Positions 1 through 5,436 of a stretch of 5,766 nt of DNA are shown here, piece by piece (position 1 is the first letter of the stretch; each line of letters opens with the position of its first letter). The notes under the pieces were generated by a model. It saw nothing but the letters and a program-made list of their open reading frames with translations, was not told where the DNA came from and made no database searches. The position numbers were made by a program, and so were the translations under genes. Location: the NCBI GenBank assembly GCA_017543725.1, contig JAFYFO010000191.1, positions 1 through 5,766 on the forward strand. Reading direction: 5' to 3'. This DNA is from Eubacterium sp. GTDB taxonomy: Bacteria; Bacillota; Clostridia; Oscillospirales; Acutalibacteraceae.

Positions 1-158
1 ACTGCAGCGAGTGCGTCCGTGCTGACATATCTGCCGACAATAATATTATCAACAAGTGCATAATTATATTGAAGAAGAGAAGAAAACATTATCGGAAGTG
101 CGAAAAGAATAATGTTTTTCAGCGCATTCCCTTCAAGCATATCAATTTTTCTTTTCAT
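1..158 (-). CDS. MATE-family multidrug/Na+ antiporter, N-terminal fragment (cut by window edge)
   Basis: Partial gene read leftwards from ATG at 158-156; 52 codons are visible before the window ends. An AGGAGA ribosome site lies 4 bases upstream (163-168). The product begins MKRKIDMLEGNALKNIILFA and continues with a first membrane helix (LFALPIMFSSLLQYNYALVD). After it comes the family's characteristic VDNIIVGRYVSTDALAA stretch, equivalent to the 'D-x-I-I-V-G-R-x-V-G-x-x-A-L-A-A' segment between helices 1 and 2 of MATE proteins (DinF/NorM/MepA type). Members are about 450 residues with 12 helices and export cationic drugs or metabolites against a Na+ or H+ gradient. It lies downstream of and codirectional with the DUF3048 lipoprotein. 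I see no convincing promoter in the 116-base gap, so readthrough past the imperfect terminator at 246-266 is possible. Subfamily and substrate cannot be set from the fragment. Confidence 0.85.
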   Translation of the reverse strand, partial: MKRKIDMLEGNALKNIILFALPIMFSSLLQYNYALVDNIIVGRYVSTDALAA

Positions 159-245
159 TTTTTCTCCTGTGTTTGCATATTTCGAATTTCGCTTAAGAAC
201 TGCGTTTCAGGCGGTTCGGATTCGTTTCACTCTGCTTACAATAAA

Positions 246-266
246 GGCGCAGTGTAAAACTGCGCC
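246..266 (-). terminator. Hairpin terminator of the DUF3048 lipoprotein gene
   Basis: Nine bases after the stop codon of the lipoprotein gene, the minus strand reads GGCGCAGT-TTTAC-ACTGCGCC. This is a perfect 8-bp GC-rich stem with a 5-base loop, followed by TTTATTGT. The T-tract is interrupted, so termination may be incomplete, which matters because the MATE gene lies just downstream in the same direction. Confidence 0.75.
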
Positions 267-274
267 GATAGTTT

Positions 275-1333
275 TTATCCTTCAGTGTTGGTGAAAGTGA
301 TTTTTCCCCCATTGTTTGAAGAAGCAAGTCCGATATAGGATTTGCCCTGATTTATTTTAAGCGGATTTCCGTTAAGGTCTTTGAGATAGAGTTTGTTATC
401 CTTAACTTCCCACTTGATTTTGGTCTGAGTTCCCTTTGAAGCGTAGTAGCCGTCGTGGCCCTTGTATAAATAGTTGACATAGGTTGTTGAAGAGCCTTTG
501 TAGGGAGTTGTTATATATTTCGTTTCGTCGCTGAGAATGATAACATTCTGGAATTTAACATCTGTTTCCCAGTCGGAGCAATGATATTTGCCGTCTTTAT
601 AGGTGAATTTTCTCGTGTCGGTTCTCTTTGAGAAGCGGGCGCTGATTTTTTCAGCCTTTTCGCTTCCTGCGGCAACTTTGCTCTCGTTGAATTCAAGATT
701 TGAAAACTTGTTTTCATCAAGAGCCGTTCTGAATTTCTTATCCTTGATAACTTCGGGAATTTTCTTGCCGTTGAGAATTCCTCTGTGTTCGGAAGAAACC
801 CTTCTCGTTGTGTCTCTTGAAAAGAGTTTTCCGCCGTTCATTCCGTCGATATGGTCAACCTTGTCTTTTTTGATAACGCCGTATCCGCCGGTGTAGCCGC
901 CCTTGCTGTGGCTTCCTCCCCAGTGGATATAAATGCTGTCGAAAAATTCGCTGAACTTAACATATGAAGGACGCGCCGAGCGGATGGGTCCGATTTTTTT
1001 CGGAACAGAAGTCATATCGGCATAAATCCAGAGCATACGGCTGATTCCGCCTTCAACTTCGCCCTCAACAATGATATCGCTGCTTCCGATTCCCCATTGA
1101 GGTCTTGCAGGGCGGAGGTTTTCAACAACAATCGCAACGGGGCGAACTCCAACGGCTGATTTGTTGTAGCCCTCTTTTCCCGTGAGCGGATTTGTGTAAA
1201 CCGGAGCGGCGGTTGTTGTTTGGGTTGTCTGAGTTGTTGTCTGAGTTGTTGTTGCAGGCTCTTCTTTTTTTGCGCATCCGAAAAGCGCGGCAATAATAAT
1301 AGCGCAGAGGATAACGGATAAAACCTTTTTCAT
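275..1333 (-). CDS. DUF3048 (YerB-type) lipoprotein
   Basis: This is a 352-residue exported lipoprotein. Residues 1-19 form a lipoprotein signal peptide (KK, then a hydrophobic run), with a lipobox L-F-G-C and the lipidated Cys at 20. Residues 24-44 are a Thr/Gln-rich spacer that holds the folded part off the membrane. From about 47 the sequence matches DUF3048: TNPLTG at 47-52, then RPVAIVVEN (64-72), a GxxxxDIIVE segment (81-90) and the signature GPIRSARPSYVKF (115-127). IHWGGS (136-141) follows. The C-terminal half (about 225-350) is in the position of the DUF3048 C-terminal domain and includes KWEV and GKSYIGLA. Length is typical. The start is supported by AGAAGG 7 bases upstream and by the signal peptide beginning at once. 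It is a single-gene unit with its own promoter and terminator. The family is widespread in Bacillota, but I know of no firmly established biochemical role; an envelope function is inference. Confidence 0.9.
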   Translation of the reverse strand: MKKVLSVILCAIIIAALFGCAKKEEPATTTQTTTQTTQTTTAAPVYTNPLTGKEGYNKSAVGVRPVAIVVENLRPARPQWGIGSSDIIVEGEVEGGISRMLWIYADMTSVPKKIGPIRSARPSYVKFSEFFDSIYIHWGGSHSKGGYTGGYGVIKKDKVDHIDGMNGGKLFSRDTTRRVSSEHRGILNGKKIPEVIKDKKFRTALDENKFSNLEFNESKVAAGSEKAEKISARFSKRTDTRKFTYKDGKYHCSDWETDVKFQNVIILSDETKYITTPYKGSSTTYVNYLYKGHDGYYASKGTQTKIKWEVKDNKLYLKDLNGNPLKINQGKSYIGLASSNNGGKITFTNTEG

Positions 1334-1349
1334 AACTAAACCTTCTCTT

Positions 1350-1384
1350 TATATGGTAAATAAACAAAAGGATTATACCATATA
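1350..1384. repeat. 9-bp inverted repeat spanning the lipoprotein promoter -10 region (possible operator)
   Basis: TATATGGTA (1350-1358) and TACCATATA (1376-1384) are perfect inverted copies separated by 17 bases. One arm overlaps the -10 box and spacer; the other is just downstream of the predicted start site. The upstream arm is not transcribed from this promoter, so an RNA hairpin is excluded for that transcript. A DNA-binding site is possible, but the arms are AT-rich and could be coincidental. Confidence 0.35.
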
Positions 1385-1400
1385 TAGATATATATTTCAA
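1372..1400 (-). promoter_or_regulatory. Sigma-A promoter of the DUF3048 lipoprotein gene
   Basis: On the minus strand, TTGAAA (1400-1395) and TATAAT (1377-1372) are separated by exactly 17 bases. Transcription would start near 1365, giving a leader of about 30 bases with AGAAGG just before the ATG. The -10 box matches consensus 6/6 and the -35 box 5/6. Confidence 0.85.
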
Positions 1401-1410
1401 GTGAGCAAAT

Positions 1411-1444
1411 AAAAAAATCGGCTCAAAAAGAGCCGAATTTTTTT
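1411..1444 (-). terminator. Strong terminator of the membrane-protein gene, symmetric
   Basis: On the minus strand TCGGCTC-TTTTT-GAGCCGA forms a 7-bp stem (1436-1430 with 1424-1418) with a 5-base loop, followed by TTTTTTT (1417-1411). It begins 10 bases after the TAA of the gene at 1447-2199. On the plus strand the same hairpin is followed by A then seven Ts, so it could work in both directions, although no plus-strand gene ends here. It insulates the membrane-protein gene from the lipoprotein promoter downstream. Confidence 0.9.
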
Positions 1445-1446
1445 AT

Positions 1447-2199
1447 TTATGCAAGTTCTTTTTCTTTCTTCTTTCTTGCAACCGCAAAGCAAATCATCAA
1501 AGCGGCGTATATTCCAATCCAGACGAAATAACTCTTGCTTATGTGTTCGTGATTCAGCGCAAAATATCCTATCTTGCCGAGTTGGCGAAGAATATTTATT
1601 GAAAGTGCGGTGTATTCAAAATAAGCGGTGAATTTCAAAGAGGAGCAGCCGCTGATATATGCGATTGCAAGAATAAGCAAAACAGCAGCGGTATAAAGCG
1701 CAAACTGCGCGAAATAGCAATAAAGCATATTGCCTGTTTTATATAGAAGATAATTGGTTATAACCTGCGAAATGCCGTTGAAGAAAGGAACGCTGAGCAT
1801 TATCGTCAGAAGCGGAAGCGACCTTATTTCGTGCGGCTCTTCCTGCATTTTATAGAGTTTATAAATAATAACTATAAACAAAACAACCGCAGCCCTGCCG
1901 ACAAGGTAATAAAGCGTTGAGCCGTCAACAGTTGTCTGAGCAAGGAAGTTGTTCGGGGGCGGCATCATTTTATATCCGATAAGCGCGGCAAGAATTCCGA
2001 AATATGAATTATTGCTCTTTGAAATCAGCCATAAAACAACAGCCAGCAAAAGCGTGTAAATAATCGCGAGAATCAAAGCGAGTTTTTTATCGGGGGACAA
2101 AACCGCTTCAATAATTCTCTGCGCGCCGTAGGACAAAACGATTATGATTGTTGCGGCAACGCACATTATATTTTCTTTGGTAAAGAATTTATTTTTCAT
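1447..2199 (-). CDS. Polytopic membrane protein of unknown function
   Basis: This is a 250-residue protein that I do not recognise. It is mostly hydrophobic, with likely membrane segments near residues 11-33, 39-60, 65-80, 96-116, 128-154, 160-184 and 222-241. A polar or amphipathic stretch lies at 188-215. The C-terminus is basic (ARKKKEKELA), suggesting it ends in the cytoplasm. A short GYKMMPPPNNF segment (75-85) after the third helix is the most distinctive polar motif. Three ATGs lie close together (2208, 2205, 2199). I chose the third, because GGAG (2212-2209) is 9 bases from it but 0 and 3 bases from the others. The gene is monocistronic, with a consensus promoter and a strong terminator. 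It is divergent from the CdaR/PucR-type regulator, so that regulator could control it; this is inference from position only. No catalytic or transporter signature is evident. Confidence 0.85.
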   Translation of the reverse strand: MKNKFFTKENIMCVAATIIIVLSYGAQRIIEAVLSPDKKLALILAIIYTLLLAVVLWLISKSNNSYFGILAALIGYKMMPPPNNFLAQTTVDGSTLYYLVGRAAVVLFIVIIYKLYKMQEEPHEIRSLPLLTIMLSVPFFNGISQVITNYLLYKTGNMLYCYFAQFALYTAAVLLILAIAYISGCSSLKFTAYFEYTALSINILRQLGKIGYFALNHEHISKSYFVWIGIYAALMICFAVARKKKEKELA

Positions 2200-2208
2200 A
2201 GTCATCAT

Positions 2209-2212
2209 CTCC
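2209..2212 (-). promoter_or_regulatory. Ribosome site that decides the membrane-protein start
   Basis: GGAG directly abuts the first of three clustered ATGs. Only the third ATG (2199) has a normal spacing of 9 bases. The site falls almost at the predicted 5' end of the mRNA. Confidence 0.6.
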
Positions 2213-2219
2213 GACTTAT

Positions 2220-2248
2220 ATTATATATTTATAAAAGCCATTTGTCAA
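2220..2248 (-). promoter_or_regulatory. Consensus sigma-A promoter of the membrane-protein gene
   Basis: On the minus strand TTGACA (2248-2243), a 17-base spacer and TATAAT (2225-2220) match consensus at all 12 positions. Initiation about 7 bases after the -10 box falls near 2213-2211, immediately before GGAG, so the leader before the ATG at 2199 would be only about 11-14 bases. Confidence 0.9.
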
Positions 2249-2324
2249 ATTATGCAAATCATATTTAACTAAGTTTGATTATTGTTGAATTTTGTTGCCT
2301 ATATAGCCTATAATTATCATACAT

Positions 2325-2342
2325 ATGCACAAGATATTGTGC
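2325..2342. repeat. Near-palindrome in the divergent regulator/membrane-protein region (possible operator)
   Basis: GCACAA-GATA-TTGTGC (2327-2342) is a 6-bp inverted repeat with a 4-base centre, preceded by AT so that one arm reads ATGCACAA. The inverse of that arm, TTGTGCAT, recurs at 2453-2460 in the regulator leader, and the related TTATGCAAA occurs directly at 2250-2258 and 2355-2363. It lies about 60 bases upstream of the regulator's -35 box. It could be a regulator-binding site, but this is not demonstrated. Confidence 0.4.
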
Positions 2343-2399
2343 GCTTTGTTTACTTTATGCAAAATTAACAGAATTTTAAAATATTTTTTGTGAAAAAGG

Positions 2400-2428
2400 T
2401 TGCAAAAGCCCAAAAACCCTTGTATAAT
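2400..2428 (+). promoter_or_regulatory. Sigma-A promoter of the CdaR/PucR-type regulator
   Basis: TTGCAA (2400-2405), a 17-base spacer and TATAAT (2423-2428). The start should be near 2435, giving a leader of about 60 bases that ends with a strong GGGAGG ribosome site (2483-2488) placed 7 bases from the ATG. Confidence 0.85.
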
Positions 2429-2495
2429 ATTAACAATTGAAGTAAATAGTTTTTGTGCATTATTTCGATACTTAATATATAAGGGAGGCTAATTT

Positions 2496-3581
2496 ATGCC
2501 AAACAGATTATTTCAGGGCGTTGTTAATCAGATGCGCGAGGTAACCGATAAGGTTATCGGAGTTATTGATGAAAGCGGCTCAATTATTGCCTGCAGTGAA
2601 CTTGGCTTAATCGGCGAAGTTAAAAAGGGCGTTATCGCAGCAGGAGTTTTCAACGGACCTCAGATTTGCGTTGAATCCTGCACATATAAGGCTTTCGGCG
2701 ACAGTGTTCATCCCGAATACGCGGCTTTTGTTGACGGAACGGATGAAACAAGCAGAAGTTATGCGGGAATTATCGCCGTTGCGCTCGACCAGATAAAAAA
2801 GAGCAACGATGAAAAGTTCGACAGAAGCAATTTCGTTAAGAATGTTATTCTTGATAACATTCTTCCGGGCGATATCTATATAAAATCAAGGGAACTTCAT
2901 TTCAATAACGACGCGTCAAGGGTTGTTTTCCTCATCAGGGTAACAAACAGCGCCGATATTTCGGTTTTCGACGTTATTCAGAATTTCTTCCCCGATAAAT
3001 CAAAGGATTATATCATAAATATCAACGAAACCGATATTGCTCTCGTTAAAGAAGTTCGCCCGAATGTTGAAAGCAAGGATTTGGAAAAACTCGCTCAGTC
3101 GATTTGCGACACTCTTGCAACGGAGTTTTATTGCAATGCAATAATCGGAATCGGCGTTTGCGTAACGGGAATCAAGGAACTTGCAAAATCCTTCAAGGAA
3201 GCGCAGGTTGCTCTTGAAGTCGGCAAAGTCTTCGATACGGAGCGCTCAATCATCAGTTATGAAAATCTCGGTATTGCGCGCCTTATCTATCAACTTCCGA
3301 CAACGCTCTGCGATATGTTCCTCAAAGAAGTTTTCAAAAAAGGCTCGATTGATTCACTCGACCAGGAAACGCTTTTCACAATTCAGAAATTCTTTGAAAA
3401 CAATCTCAATGTTTCCGAAACATCAAGAAAACTTTTTGTTCACAGAAACACCCTTGTTTACCGTCTTGAAAAAATCAAGAAATTAACAGGTCTTGATTTA
3501 AGAGAGTTTGACGACGCAATCGTTTTCAAAGTTGCGCTTATGGTTAATAAATATCTCAATTCAACCCCGATTAAATACTAA
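2496..3581 (+). CDS. CdaR/PucR-type transcriptional regulator
   Basis: This is a 361-residue cytoplasmic DNA-binding regulator. The N-terminal part (about 4-130) resembles the sugar-diacid recognition domain of CdaR: LFQGVVNQMREVTDKVIGVID, then SGSIIACSELGLIGEVKKG, which matches the 'V-I-D-x-x-G-x-I-I-x-S-x-x-x-R-I-G-x-x-H-E-G' pattern. The middle (about 135-265) is the GGDEF-like fold of the family, with the typical GIGVCVTGIKELAKSFKEAQ (218-237) and the following ALEVGK. The C-terminal 290-350 is the PucR helix-turn-helix: NVSETSRKL (305-313), then HRNTLVYRLEKI (316-327) and TGLDLREFDDA. E. coli CdaR is similar in layout and length (385 residues) and activates glycerate/glucarate genes. The effector here is unknown, since no diacid catabolic gene is in view. 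The start is supported by GGGAGG 7 bases upstream. The gene is a single unit with its own promoter and terminator. The adjacent divergent membrane-protein gene and autoregulation are the obvious candidate targets. Confidence 0.88.
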   Translation: MPNRLFQGVVNQMREVTDKVIGVIDESGSIIACSELGLIGEVKKGVIAAGVFNGPQICVESCTYKAFGDSVHPEYAAFVDGTDETSRSYAGIIAVALDQIKKSNDEKFDRSNFVKNVILDNILPGDIYIKSRELHFNNDASRVVFLIRVTNSADISVFDVIQNFFPDKSKDYIININETDIALVKEVRPNVESKDLEKLAQSICDTLATEFYCNAIIGIGVCVTGIKELAKSFKEAQVALEVGKVFDTERSIISYENLGIARLIYQLPTTLCDMFLKEVFKKGSIDSLDQETLFTIQKFFENNLNVSETSRKLFVHRNTLVYRLEKIKKLTGLDLREFDDAIVFKVALMVNKYLNSTPIKY

Positions 3582-3587
3582 AATATC

Positions 3588-3626
3588 TTCGGTGTCCCAA
3601 CTTTGGGACGCCGAAATTTATTTTGT
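3588..3626 (+). terminator. Terminator of the CdaR/PucR-type regulator gene
   Basis: Six bases after the stop, arms 3588-3599 (TTCGGTGTCCCA) and 3604-3615 (TGGGACGCCGAA) form a 12-bp stem with one U-G wobble and a 4-base loop ACTT. ATTTATTTTG follows. This is a strong stem with a slightly interrupted T-tract. Confidence 0.88.
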
Positions 3627-3654
3627 TTACATTTAACTTAATCGGTGTTAAACT
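3626..3654 (+). promoter_or_regulatory. Probable promoter of the small-protein/GNAT unit
   Basis: TTTACA (3626-3631, 5/6 match) and TAAACT (3649-3654, 4/6) are separated by 17 bases. The predicted start near 3661 lies just upstream of AGGAG (3671-3675). It is weaker than the other promoters here, and its -35 box abuts the end of the preceding terminator. Confidence 0.55.
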
Positions 3655-3670
3655 AAGGGAAGAAAACAAA

Positions 3671-3675
3671 AGGAG
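3671..3675 (+). promoter_or_regulatory. Ribosome site supporting the TTG start of the small protein
   Basis: AGGAG is 8 bases before TTG at 3684. No in-frame ATG exists at a usable distance, so the site itself is the main argument for translation of this 42-codon frame. Confidence 0.65.
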
Positions 3676-3683
3676 ATGTTATT

Positions 3684-3812
3684 TTGACAGACGAAGAACG
3701 ATTGGAAAAAACGGATATAACGGGCGGAACTTCGGAGGAAGAAGATGTTTTATGGGCAATAAATTATCTGCTCAATCTTCCCGTTGACGATGATTTGCCG
3801 ATGCTGGCATAA
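3684..3812 (+). CDS. Small acidic protein of unknown function, TTG start
   Basis: This is a 42-residue open reading frame that begins with TTG and ends TAA. An ideal AGGAG (3671-3675) lies 8 bases before the TTG. The alternative ATG at 3676 is in another frame and stops after three codons. The product starts MTDEERLEKTDITGG and ends in LWAINYLLNLPVDDDLPMLA. It has 12 Asp/Glu against 2 Lys/Arg, and a short hydrophobic centre (VLWAINYLLNLP, residues 22-33). I do not recognise it, and no DNA-binding fold or signal peptide is visible. Its stop is 18 bases before the GNAT start, which has its own AGAGGG site, so the two should be cotranscribed and possibly translationally linked. It could be a genuine small protein, such as a partner of the acetyltransferase, or a translated leader. 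The ribosome site, acidic composition and operon position support coding; the short length leaves doubt. Confidence 0.65.
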   Translation: MTDEERLEKTDITGGTSEEEDVLWAINYLLNLPVDDDLPMLA

Positions 3813-3830
3813 ATATGAGAGGGAATATAA

Positions 3831-4262
3831 ATGGACTGGATTATTAAAAGTTTTGATGAGTTATCAACGGCAGAACTCTATGAAATACTGAGGTCGCGCG
3901 GTGAAATTTTTGTTAAAGAGCAGCATATCTGCTGCACGGATGCAGACGGTATTGATTATAAAAGTTATCATATTTTCTCTATGCAAAACGGCAGAGTCTG
4001 CGCCTATCTCAGGGCGTATCAGTATGACGAAAAAACCGTTAAAATCGGCAGAGTTTTAACTCTTGTTCACAAAAACGGGCTCGGAAGCGAACTTATGAAA
4101 ACGGCGATAAGCGAAATTCCGAAACTGATGAATTGCGAAAAAATCTATGTTGCCGCGCAAAAGCAGGCGATTGGTTTTTATGAAAAATGCGGTTTTGAAG
4201 TCACTTCCGGTGAATATCTTGAAGAGAGCGTTTTGCACCGCGATATGATTTTAAAGATATAA
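3831..4262 (+). CDS. GNAT-family N-acetyltransferase, ElaA-like
   Basis: This is a 143-residue cytoplasmic acetyl-CoA-dependent acetyltransferase. It resembles E. coli ElaA (about 153 residues). The N-terminal helix ELYEILRSRGEIFVKEQ (15-31) is followed by a D-x-D-G-x-D element (DADGID, 37-42), matching the FVVEQ...DIDGDD stretch of ElaA. Then come a strand CAYLRAY (57-63) and the cofactor-binding motif A, KIGRVLTLVHKNGLGSELM (71-89), in which H-K-N-G-L-G fills the Q/R-x-x-G-x-G pyrophosphate loop. The C-terminal GNAT element is YVAAQKQAIGFYEKCGFEV (106-124), with the usual FYxxxGF. The acceptor substrate of ElaA-type enzymes is not well defined, so none is proposed. The start has AGAGGG 7 bases upstream. 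It is second in a two-gene unit behind the acidic small protein and ends at a strong shared terminator. GNAT toxins exist, but the small upstream protein has no DNA-binding antitoxin fold, so a toxin-antitoxin reading is not supported. Confidence 0.88.
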   Translation: MDWIIKSFDELSTAELYEILRSRGEIFVKEQHICCTDADGIDYKSYHIFSMQNGRVCAYLRAYQYDEKTVKIGRVLTLVHKNGLGSELMKTAISEIPKLMNCEKIYVAAQKQAIGFYEKCGFEVTSGEYLEESVLHRDMILKI

Positions 4263-4271
4263 AAAATAAAT

Positions 4272-4301
4272 GAGCGCTTCAGGCTGAAGCGCTCTTTTTT
4301 T
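4272..4301. terminator. Shared bidirectional terminator inside the 3' end of the diguanylate cyclase gene
   Basis: GAGCGCTTCA (4272-4281), loop GGC, TGAAGCGCTC (4285-4294) form a perfect 10-bp stem. On the plus strand it is followed by TTTTTTT (4295-4301) and terminates the GNAT unit. On the minus strand it is followed by ATTTATTTTTT, so it can also end the convergent diguanylate cyclase transcript. The stop codon of that gene (4279-4281) lies within one arm, and its last codons (KKQKKSASA) are written in the stem and T-run. Confidence 0.92.
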
Positions 4302-5373
4302 GTTTTTTAATTTTATAAAGTTCTTTGTCGGCTGAGGTCATTAAATCCTGAAAGTCTTTTCCGTTTTCGGGAGTGCCTCTTGAAATTCCTCCGCTGCAGC
4401 CGACATATGCGTTGATATCATCAATTTTAATATCATAAACAAGGGGCTGAATATCTTCCCAGTCTTTTGAAAAATCGCTGTTTTTGCCGGTTTCCTTTAT
4501 GATAATAAATTCATCTCCGCCAAAACGGTAAACCGATTCTCCGCCGAATTTATCAATCAGAATCGCCGCAAGCGAGGATAAAACTTTATCCCCTGCAAGG
4601 TGGCCGTATGTGTCGTTGAGTTGCTTGAAATTATCAACATCGCAAACGCATAAGTCAAGGCATTTTCCGTAGTAGTTCGGAGAATCCTCAACAAAGGCGT
4701 TTCGGTTTTGCGCTTTTGTTAAAGGGTCGTGGCGCATCATATGAAGATATGATGCGTTGAGCGCTTCGCTTTTCAGATTTTTATTGATTTTATCAATTGT
4801 AACTCTGTATTTTTCAACGGAGCCCGCAATGCTTATCAGCATAAAGGACATAAAGTTAAACGGTGAAATTTCCGCGGCGCCGTCTATTGCATAAGCGATA
4901 ATATAAAGGCAGATAAACGCCGAGGAAAACAGGGGAATGCTTGTTGCAGGATGAATAACCGTGAAACAAACAAGTGAAAAAACAATGCAGTAAAAAGAAA
5001 CAATCTGGTTTCCGAGGTTATACATTCTTGCTGAAATTGAAATAACCCAAAGCAGGATAACAACGGAAAAAACAACATCAATTATCTTGATTAAAGTGTG
5101 GTTTTCAACGCAGTGCCGCCTGATATATGCAAAAACAACATGAATAACAATGCAGAAAATAAATCCCGTTACCAGGGAAAACAGAGCCACCTGCTCGTTT
5201 TCGGGCTTAACAATTCCCGTTAATTCAAGAATAATAGCAACAAGCAGAGTTGCCGCGTAAAAAATTGCCATAACATTGATAACCAGAACATTAAGCGCGT
5301 CTACTTCTCTTGTTACTTCGGGGCTGACTTCGGGAAAAAGCCAGTCGCGTAAATTTTTTAGGGCGTTTTTCAT
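4279..5373 (-). CDS. Membrane-bound diguanylate cyclase (GGDEF domain)
   Basis: This is a 364-residue enzyme predicted to make cyclic di-GMP from two GTP. Residues 1-26 are cytoplasmic, then about six membrane segments follow near 27-51, 61-83, 94-113, 122-141, 145-163 and 170-185. This sensor-like membrane part matches no named domain I can identify. A helical linker (186-212) leads to the GGDEF domain (about 213-356): DPLTKAQNRNAF (216-227), the metal-binding Asp at 245 in CDVDNFK, NDTYGHLAGDKVL (253-265) and the intact active-site RFGGDEF (283-289). The C-terminal ADKELYKIKK (348-357) corresponds to the usual 'AD-x-x-L-Y-x-x-K'. The inhibitory RxxD site, expected at 276-279, reads FGGE and is absent. 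The start is the ATG at 5373, with GGGAGG 7 bases upstream. The in-frame TTG at 5445 is rejected because it lies within the riboswitch aptamer and has no ribosome site. The gene has a consensus promoter and a c-di-GMP-I type leader. Confidence 0.92.
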   Translation of the reverse strand: MKNALKNLRDWLFPEVSPEVTREVDALNVLVINVMAIFYAATLLVAIILELTGIVKPENEQVALFSLVTGFIFCIVIHVVFAYIRRHCVENHTLIKIIDVVFSVVILLWVISISARMYNLGNQIVSFYCIVFSLVCFTVIHPATSIPLFSSAFICLYIIAYAIDGAAEISPFNFMSFMLISIAGSVEKYRVTIDKINKNLKSEALNASYLHMMRHDPLTKAQNRNAFVEDSPNYYGKCLDLCVCDVDNFKQLNDTYGHLAGDKVLSSLAAILIDKFGGESVYRFGGDEFIIIKETGKNSDFSKDWEDIQPLVYDIKIDDINAYVGCSGGISRGTPENGKDFQDLMTSADKELYKIKKQKKSASA

Positions 5374-5380
5374 CTGCTCA

Positions 5381-5386
5381 CCTCCC
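5381..5386 (-). promoter_or_regulatory. Ribosome site fixing the diguanylate cyclase start, within a small RNA loop
   Basis: GGGAGG is 7 bases from ATG at 5373, which sets the start 24 codons downstream of the first in-frame TTG. It lies in the loop of a possible 5-bp stem, GCTCA (5398-5394) with TGAGC (5380-5376), so its accessibility could depend on how the upstream leader folds. Confidence 0.8.
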
Positions 5387-5397
5387 TGAAATATGAG

Positions 5398-5436
5398 CGG
5401 CTGCAACAGATAAAAAAACATTTTGTTTTGCAGCCG
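5398..5436 (-). promoter_or_regulatory. Hairpin competing with the riboswitch 3' strand (probable expression platform)
   Basis: On the minus strand CGGCTGCAA (5436-5428) pairs perfectly with TTGCAGCCG (5406-5398): a 9-bp stem with a 21-base loop. The first arm contains most of CCGGCTGC, which the aptamer needs for P1 and P3, so the two folds exclude each other. The stem ends at G5398, which is also the first base of the stem that encloses the Shine-Dalgarno site. No T-run follows, so a translational rather than a terminating switch is more likely. Confidence 0.6.

Noticed and set aside
69..257. Plus-strand reading frames of about 60 codons over the left end
   Set aside because: They run antisense to the MATE gene start and through the terminator hairpin, with no ribosome site and low-complexity products.
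603..896. Plus-strand 97-codon frame inside the lipoprotein gene
   Set aside because: It is a shadow of the DUF3048 gene, whose family motifs are unambiguous on the other strand; no ribosome site.
1207..1260. Minisatellite-like GTTGTTGT tract
   Set aside because: It is the coding sequence of the Thr/Gln-rich lipoprotein spacer. Such low-complexity linkers are ordinary after a lipidated cysteine.
3181..3486. 101-codon frame inside the regulator gene
   Set aside because: It overlaps the conserved GGDEF-like and helix-turn-helix coding region in another frame and has no family resemblance.
2496..3581. Active diguanylate cyclase domain in the regulator
   Set aside because: The central domain is the degenerate GGDEF-like fold of PucR/CdaR regulators and has no GGDEF/GGEEF active-site motif.
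3684..4262. Type II toxin-antitoxin pair (small protein plus GNAT toxin)
   Set aside because: The acetyltransferase resembles ElaA rather than TacT/AtaT toxins. The upstream protein is only 42 residues, highly acidic, and shows no ribbon-helix-helix or other DNA-binding pattern.
5411..5429. Intrinsic terminator at the T7 run in the riboswitch leader
   Set aside because: Only a 6-bp all-A/T-type stem (AAAACA/TGTTTT) precedes the Ts and it runs into them. No GC-rich stem directly abuts the run.
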